Shown in pieces: positions 59,802 to 64,000 of a stretch of DNA of 64,000 nucleotides. Both the position numbers and the translations under genes were made by a program. Origin of the DNA: an uncultured Prevotellaceae bacterium (GTDB lineage Bacteria; Bacteroidota; Bacteroidia; Bacteroidales; Bacteroidaceae); assembly GCA_902786665.1 (NCBI GenBank), contig CADADN010000024.1:1-64000 (forward strand). Direction: 5' to 3'. The notes beneath the pieces are model-generated. The model was given only the letters and a program-made list of their open reading frames with translations, was not told the DNA's origin and did no database searches. Positions within the stretch are counted from its first letter, which is position 1. Every line of letters starts with the position of its first letter.

Positions 59802-60269
59802 ATGGACGACCCCGTTTTCAACGACCATAACAAGGACGAATTCCCACCTGCGCACACGGCTGAGCACCTGCTCAACCAGACGATGGTGAGAATGTTCGGC
59901 TGTGAAAGGTCAAGCAACGCACATGTGGAGCGCAAGAAGAGCAAAATCTCCTACGTGTTGGAGCGAAAGCCCGACCGTAAGCAGGAGAAGGAGATTGAGC
60001 GCATAATGAACCAATTGATCGAGGACGACCTCCCCGTGACATTCGAGATGGTGGACAGAGACAACCTGCCCGACGAGGTGGACGCCTCAAGGCTTCCTGA
60101 AGACGCATCACAAACCATCCGACTGGTGAGAATCGGCGATTATGACGTATGCCCGTGCATAGGGAAGCATGTGCGGTCTACCGGACAGATAGGACGTTTC
60201 GAACTTTTAGGCACCAATTGGGACGAGCACAAGCACCTGTTCCGAGTCAGATTCAAGGTGGTCCCATAA
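59802..60269 (+). CDS. AlaX-like alanyl-tRNA editing protein
   Basis: The 155-residue protein is a stand-alone version of the second additional domain of alanyl/threonyl-tRNA synthetases, which hydrolyses mischarged tRNA. The zinc ligands are visible: HTAEHLLN (His18, His22) near the start and CPCIGKHVRSTGQIG, equivalent to the synthetase CxGTHxxxTGEIG block. Without a synthetase body or the N-terminal barrel it is the smallest class (AlaX-S). ATG at 59802 is favoured by the promoter. The C10 protease gene begins 18 bases after its stop, so the two may share a transcript. Confidence 0.85.
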   Translation: MDDPVFNDHNKDEFPPAHTAEHLLNQTMVRMFGCERSSNAHVERKKSKISYVLERKPDRKQEKEIERIMNQLIEDDLPVTFEMVDRDNLPDEVDASRLPEDASQTIRLVRIGDYDVCPCIGKHVRSTGQIGRFELLGTNWDEHKHLFRVRFKVVP

Positions 60270-60287
60270 CTTTCATCTTTCTACAAT

Positions 60288-62330
60288 ATGAGAAAAACCC
60301 TGTTGCTCATGGTCTTGGCTACCGTGGCGTCGCATGCTTGGGCAAAGCCCAGGACTGTGGAGGAAATGAAATCTGCAGCAGCCAAAGTGCTGACAGTGGA
60401 AGGAAGGCTTGGCAGCAAACGCCTCATAAGCGACTTGCACATGCAGGAGATGCGCGAAGGCGTGGCGGTCATGGGATTTGACAACGGCGGCTTTGCCGTT
60501 GTCACCACCGACGATGCCTTTCCCGAGGTGATGGGATGGTCGGAGAGCGTTTACAACCCAGAGACAGCCAACACCCATTTCAAATGGTGGCTTGATGCCG
60601 TGGACAGGGTGACTGCCGACCCCGCCAACGCCACACTGCTCAGCCAAGTGACACCGGAATCGCTCGGATATCCGGAAAAGGTGGCGCCGCTGCTGGAAAC
60701 GCAATGGTCGCAGACAGAGCCATACAACGACTTTTGCCCTGACGATTGCCCCACGGGGTGTGTGGCGACAGCTACCGCCCAAGTGCTCAAGTATTACGAG
60801 TGGCCCGACCATGGCACCGGCACCGTGTTCACCTACTACCCTTTCGCTGATTTCAACGGCGAGAGACTTGAGGCAGAACTCGACAACGATTCGTTTAATT
60901 ACAACTTGATGCTGAACAGCTACGACGAAAGCGAGGACCAATTCCCCAAGGGCAACCTTGCCAGACAGAGGGCTGTGGCCAAACTCATGTTCCACATAGG
61001 ACTGGCTATGAAGGCTATCTATGAATACGACGGCACGGGCGCATACAGCGAGACCCTTACCTACGGGCTGCGCAACAACCTGAGATACCCTTTCGCGGTC
61101 ACCATTGACAAGGATGACTATACAGACACACAATGGTTGAGCATCATCTTCGACAACATCAGCAGGGGAATCCCCGTCATCTACGGTGGAGCCAACGAAG
61201 ACTACAGCGGGCATGAGTTCGTGCTGCATGGATACAACAAAAGCGGAAACATCTACATCAATTGGGGATGGGGAGGAACGGAAGACGGATATTTCAACTT
61301 GTCTCTATTGATGGTGTATTATGGATTATACGACTTCAGGCATTTCCAAGACATGGTGGTGAGATGCACACCCGAATGGATGAAGGCCGACACCATAGAG
61401 GTGGCGGTGGACACTCCGGGTACACTTGGTGAACTACTCGCCGAGCAGCGCGACTCCATCGTGTGCCTGAAGGTGAAAGGAGACATCAACAGCACCGACT
61501 TGAGGACGCTTCGCGAAATGGCAGGCAGGACGGTGGACGGAAATGGCACCATCGGCAACTTGTCAGTGCTCGACTTGGCTGAGGCACGCTTGGTGAAGGG
61601 AGGAGAGCCTTTCCTCATCGAGGGCGACAGCCTCAGAATCACCGACGACGACGTGATGCCTTGCAAGGCGTTTGCAGGATGCACCTTCCTCATCGATGTC
61701 ACCCTGCCCGACCAACTCCTGGGCTACGGCGACGGCGTGTTCTCCGGATGCAAAAACCTCGACCGCGTGTCCCTGAAGGCTGGCGAGGAGAGTGATTTCG
61801 TCGTGGAAGGGAGTTTCGTGATGAGCAAGGAAAGAGACGAATTGATAGAATGCCTCCCCGGAATGGGCGACGACATAGAGTACGTGGTACCCAAAGGTGT
61901 GAAGATGGTGCATCCCTATGCTTTTTCAGGGAGGTACCTCTATGAAAGAATGACCCTGCCTGCTTCCGTCGACTCCATAGGGGCTTTCGCTTTCAACAGG
62001 TGTTTCGACCTTTTCAACATCTACGTCAACAATCCCGTTCCACCAGCCATGGACGAGACGGCCGTAGACCTCCTGGACATCTCCTACCGCACCATCTATG
62101 TGCCAAGGGGGAGCAAGCAGGCCTATCGCAACGCAGATGGATGGAAAGAATTCGGACGAAACATCAAGGAGTTTGACGCAGATATGGAAGACGGCATCGA
62201 TGAGACCGGCCATGCCTCAACCAGCGTGCCCGCACAGTCCTATGACCTCCAGGGCAGGAAGGTGCCCCAGAGAGCCACACCCCGCGGCATCATTGTCTCA
62301 AAGAACGGGAAAAGGATTGTAAAGCCCTAA
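60288..62330 (+). CDS. Secreted C10 (streptopain-like) cysteine protease with BspA-like repeats
   Basis: The 680-residue protein has a signal peptide (about 1-20, SHAWA), a propeptide of about 110 residues and a C10 catalytic domain. Catalytic Cys158 sits in CPTGCVATATAQ, His309 in GHEFVLHGYN, and INWGWGG carries the oxyanion Trp. After residue about 375 come a beta-rich linker and BspA/LRR_5-like units (CKAFAGCTFLIDVTLPD, GVFSGCKNLDRVSL, FAFNRCFDLFNIYVNN). The end YDLQGRKV...GIIVSKNGKRIVKP resembles short type IX-type sorting ends common in Prevotella proteins. Probably a surface or secreted protease with adhesive repeats. No inhibitor gene (Spi-like) is seen nearby. Confidence 0.9.
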   Translation: MRKTLLLMVLATVASHAWAKPRTVEEMKSAAAKVLTVEGRLGSKRLISDLHMQEMREGVAVMGFDNGGFAVVTTDDAFPEVMGWSESVYNPETANTHFKWWLDAVDRVTADPANATLLSQVTPESLGYPEKVAPLLETQWSQTEPYNDFCPDDCPTGCVATATAQVLKYYEWPDHGTGTVFTYYPFADFNGERLEAELDNDSFNYNLMLNSYDESEDQFPKGNLARQRAVAKLMFHIGLAMKAIYEYDGTGAYSETLTYGLRNNLRYPFAVTIDKDDYTDTQWLSIIFDNISRGIPVIYGGANEDYSGHEFVLHGYNKSGNIYINWGWGGTEDGYFNLSLLMVYYGLYDFRHFQDMVVRCTPEWMKADTIEVAVDTPGTLGELLAEQRDSIVCLKVKGDINSTDLRTLREMAGRTVDGNGTIGNLSVLDLAEARLVKGGEPFLIEGDSLRITDDDVMPCKAFAGCTFLIDVTLPDQLLGYGDGVFSGCKNLDRVSLKAGEESDFVVEGSFVMSKERDELIECLPGMGDDIEYVVPKGVKMVHPYAFSGRYLYERMTLPASVDSIGAFAFNRCFDLFNIYVNNPVPPAMDETAVDLLDISYRTIYVPRGSKQAYRNADGWKEFGRNIKEFDADMEDGIDETGHASTSVPAQSYDLQGRKVPQRATPRGIIVSKNGKRIVKP

Positions 62331-62409
62331 AAGCCAGCTCTCCAAAAAGCTCTACCAAAACCTCCCATTTCCTCCTACTCGCTCCTAAAACCTCCTGATT
62401 CCTCCTAAA

Positions 62410-62445
62410 AGCAACGGGAAACCCCTCTCAGGGTTTCCCGTTGCT
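62410..62445. terminator. Bidirectional terminator between the C10 protease and the RNase G gene
   Basis: AGCAACGGGAAACCC (62410-62424) and GGGTTTCCCGTTGCT (62431-62445) form a perfect 15-bp stem. On the minus strand it is followed by TTTTAGG. CTCCTAAAA-type repeats fill 62368-62409. Confidence 0.9.
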
Positions 62446-62449
62446 CATT

Positions 62450-64000
62450 TCATTTCGTTTCAATTTCCTCTTTCATATCTATGAACTGCTTCTTCGCATC
62501 ATAGAATTCATACTGCAAAAAAGCCAGTTTCTGAGAGGAAATGACATGCACTCCAAAACCATATTTGAACTGCCATTTGCGCTTCAAGGATATCACGCCT
62601 TGATTGATGTAGGCAGCCACATAAGGATGAACGTGCAAGTAGAAGGTCTTGACGCCAATCTTGTTGACTAGGTGGTCAATCTTACTCTCCAACTGGTCGG
62701 TGAACACGATGCTTGAACGGATTTTCCCCTTGCCAAAGCAGGTGGGGCACGTTTCGTCCACGCTGACGTCCATCGCGGGTCGGACACGCTGACGTGTGAT
62801 TTGCATAAGGCCAAATTTGCTCAAGGGCAGGATGTTGTGGCGGGCGCGGTCTTTCTGCATGTTCTTGCACATGCGTTCGTAAAGCAACTGCCGGTCCTCG
62901 GCAACGTTCATATCGATGAAATCTACTATGATGATGCCGCCCATGTCGCGAAGTCGCAACTGACGGGCCAACTCATCGGCGGCTCCAAGGTTCACGTCCA
63001 ACGCGTTCGCTTCCTGACCGTTGGCCGACCTCGTGCGGTTGCCGCTGTTCACATCCACCACATGCATCGCTTCGGTGTGCTCGATAATCAGGTAGGCGCC
63101 GTGCTTGTAGTTGACGGTCTTGCCGAAACTCGACTTGATTTGCTTCGTCACATTGAAGTTGTCGAAAATGGGTACCTGGCCTGTATAGAGCTTGACTATG
63201 CCCGCCTTTTCAGGGGCTATTAGTGTGACATAGTCTTTCACTTCCTTCCACACCTCTTCATCATTGACGTAGATGTTCTCATAAGAGGGGTTGAAAAGGT
63301 CGCGAAGCAGGGCAACGGAGCGGCTCGTCTCCTCAAACACCATCTGGGGGCGCTTCTGGGTCTTCTGCACCTTCGTGATGGCGTCGTCCCAGCGCTTGAG
63401 GAGGATCTTCAGTTCTGTGTCGAGCTCTGCCACACGCTTGCCCTCGGCTACTGTTCGGACAATCACCCCGAAATTACGGGGCTTGATGCTCTGGATGGCT
63501 TGTTTCAGGCGAGCACGCTCCTCGCCGCTCTTGATTTTTGTCGATACGGAAACTTTATCATTGAAGGGGATGAGCACCAGGTAACGCCCGGCAAAGCTCA
63601 ACTCTCCTGTAAGTCGTGGGCCTTTTGTCGATATAGGCTCTTTTACAATCTGCACCAGCACTTCCTGGCCTACAGCCAGCGTGGTGGCGATGCTGCCGTC
63701 CTTCTTCAAGTCGGGAAGACGGCTTGCCTTGGTGATGGGATAAAGTTTCTTCCTGTCGCTTTGTACCTGCTTGAGGTATTTGGCGTAAGAGTGATATTGG
63801 CTACCTAAGTCAAGATAATGGAGAAAGGCGTCGCGTTCAAAGCCAACATCCACAAAGCAGGCATTGAGGCCTGGCATGAGTTTCTTCACTTTTGCGATGT
63901 AGACGTTGCCTACAGAAAAAGATGCCGAGCGGGCTTCACTCTGATACTCTACCAGCTTCTTGTCTTCCAGAAGAGCTATCGAGATTTCCTTCGCACGGAC
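62450..64000 (-). CDS. rng: Ribonuclease E/G family protein, 5' end outside the window
   Basis: The 517 codons visible are the C-terminal part of an RNase E/G, an RNA-processing endonuclease; the reading frame is open to the right edge, so the N-terminus is missing. The S1 RNA-binding segment is visible at the beginning of the visible chain (SVGNVYIAKVKKLMPGLNACFVDVGFERDAFLH). The catalytic metal site is IIIVDFIDMN with the upstream VVDVNSGN, and the zinc-link is CPTCFGKGK. The family form ends with a short small domain and no long degradosome scaffold, like RNase G. A start at 63889 (GTG) would cut the S1 domain and is an artefact. Confidence 0.95.
   Translation of the reverse strand, partial: VRAKEISIALLEDKKLVEYQSEARSASFSVGNVYIAKVKKLMPGLNACFVDVGFERDAFLHYLDLGSQYHSYAKYLKQVQSDRKKLYPITKASRLPDLKKDGSIATTLAVGQEVLVQIVKEPISTKGPRLTGELSFAGRYLVLIPFNDKVSVSTKIKSGEERARLKQAIQSIKPRNFGVIVRTVAEGKRVAELDTELKILLKRWDDAITKVQKTQKRPQMVFEETSRSVALLRDLFNPSYENIYVNDEEVWKEVKDYVTLIAPEKAGIVKLYTGQVPIFDNFNVTKQIKSSFGKTVNYKHGAYLIIEHTEAMHVVDVNSGNRTRSANGQEANALDVNLGAADELARQLRLRDMGGIIIVDFIDMNVAEDRQLLYERMCKNMQKDRARHNILPLSKFGLMQITRQRVRPAMDVSVDETCPTCFGKGKIRSSIVFTDQLESKIDHLVNKIGVKTFYLHVHPYVAAYINQGVISLKRKWQFKYGFGVHVISSQKLAFLQYEFYDAKKQFIDMKEEIETK

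Overview
The window is a chromosomal segment from a member of the Bacteroidales, most likely a Prevotella-like organism; the genus cannot be fixed from sequence alone. The evidence is the repeated use of the Bacteroidetes promoter (TTTG or TTG, 19-20 bases, TAnnTTTG) ahead of many genes, type IX secretion parts (SprE/PorW-like lipoprotein, PorX, a CHU_C sorting domain), a PL11 pectin lyase with a dockerin-like tail, a BACON-domain lipoprotein, a C10 (streptopain) protease with BspA-like repeats, and a complex I operon with fused nuoCD and no nuoEFG. Housekeeping genes are GC-rich; several accessory pieces are visibly AT-rich. No rRNA, tRNA or CRISPR array was seen.

Layout. 1-8 kb: tandem palindromic repeats, then aroA, a small membrane protein, sprE, porX and tsaE in one direction, closely spaced. 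8-12.3 kb: a large unrecognised secreted protein, repeat clusters, a lipoprotein coupled to an Rpn-type nuclease gene, and a 184-bp MITE-like element. 12.3-20.6 kb: thrC with a strong terminator, then lplA-gcvT-gcvH-gcvPA-gcvPB-lpdA, a complete glycine cleavage system with its own lipoate ligase and dihydrolipoamide dehydrogenase. 20.6-25.6 kb: nested palindromes, ribE with a long leader, a CHU_C-domain protein, and uvrA. 25.6-35.2 kb: a 1437-residue PL11 lyase, comEC, an M50 protease, a BACON lipoprotein, a gene remnant and a YafQ-type toxin-antitoxin pair. 35.2-45.4 kb: the ten-gene nuo operon on the minus strand (A, B, CD, H, I, J, K, L, M, N). 45.6-52 kb: an AT-rich two-gene accessory unit, a sugar kinase-like gene divergent from a large MscS-type channel, a VWA protein and a small membrane protein. 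51.6-55.3 kb: thrA and an apgM-type gene. 55.7-64 kb: a secreted cysteine-rich zinc-finger-like protein, yraN, a translationally coupled trio (TIM barrel, methyltransferase, VanW), an AlaX-like editing protein, a C10 protease, and the 3' part of an RNase E/G gene running off the window.

How it fits together. thrA, the apgM-type gene and thrC would give aspartate to threonine, with the apgM-type protein the only visible candidate for homoserine kinase. lplA supplies lipoylation of GcvH, and GcvT, GcvPA, GcvPB and Lpd complete glycine oxidation. The 11-subunit-type complex I probably takes electrons from a donor other than an NADH module. SprE and PorX point to a type IX secretion pathway, and the CHU_C protein (and perhaps the C10 protease) are plausible clients.

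The least explained parts are the repeats and a few orphan units: a paired hairpin element found at two loci 49 kb apart, a 9-bp minisatellite present both inside sprE and after the MscS gene, two inverted-repeat elements without transposase, the AT-rich nuclease-like pair, and the TIM barrel-methyltransferase-VanW operon.
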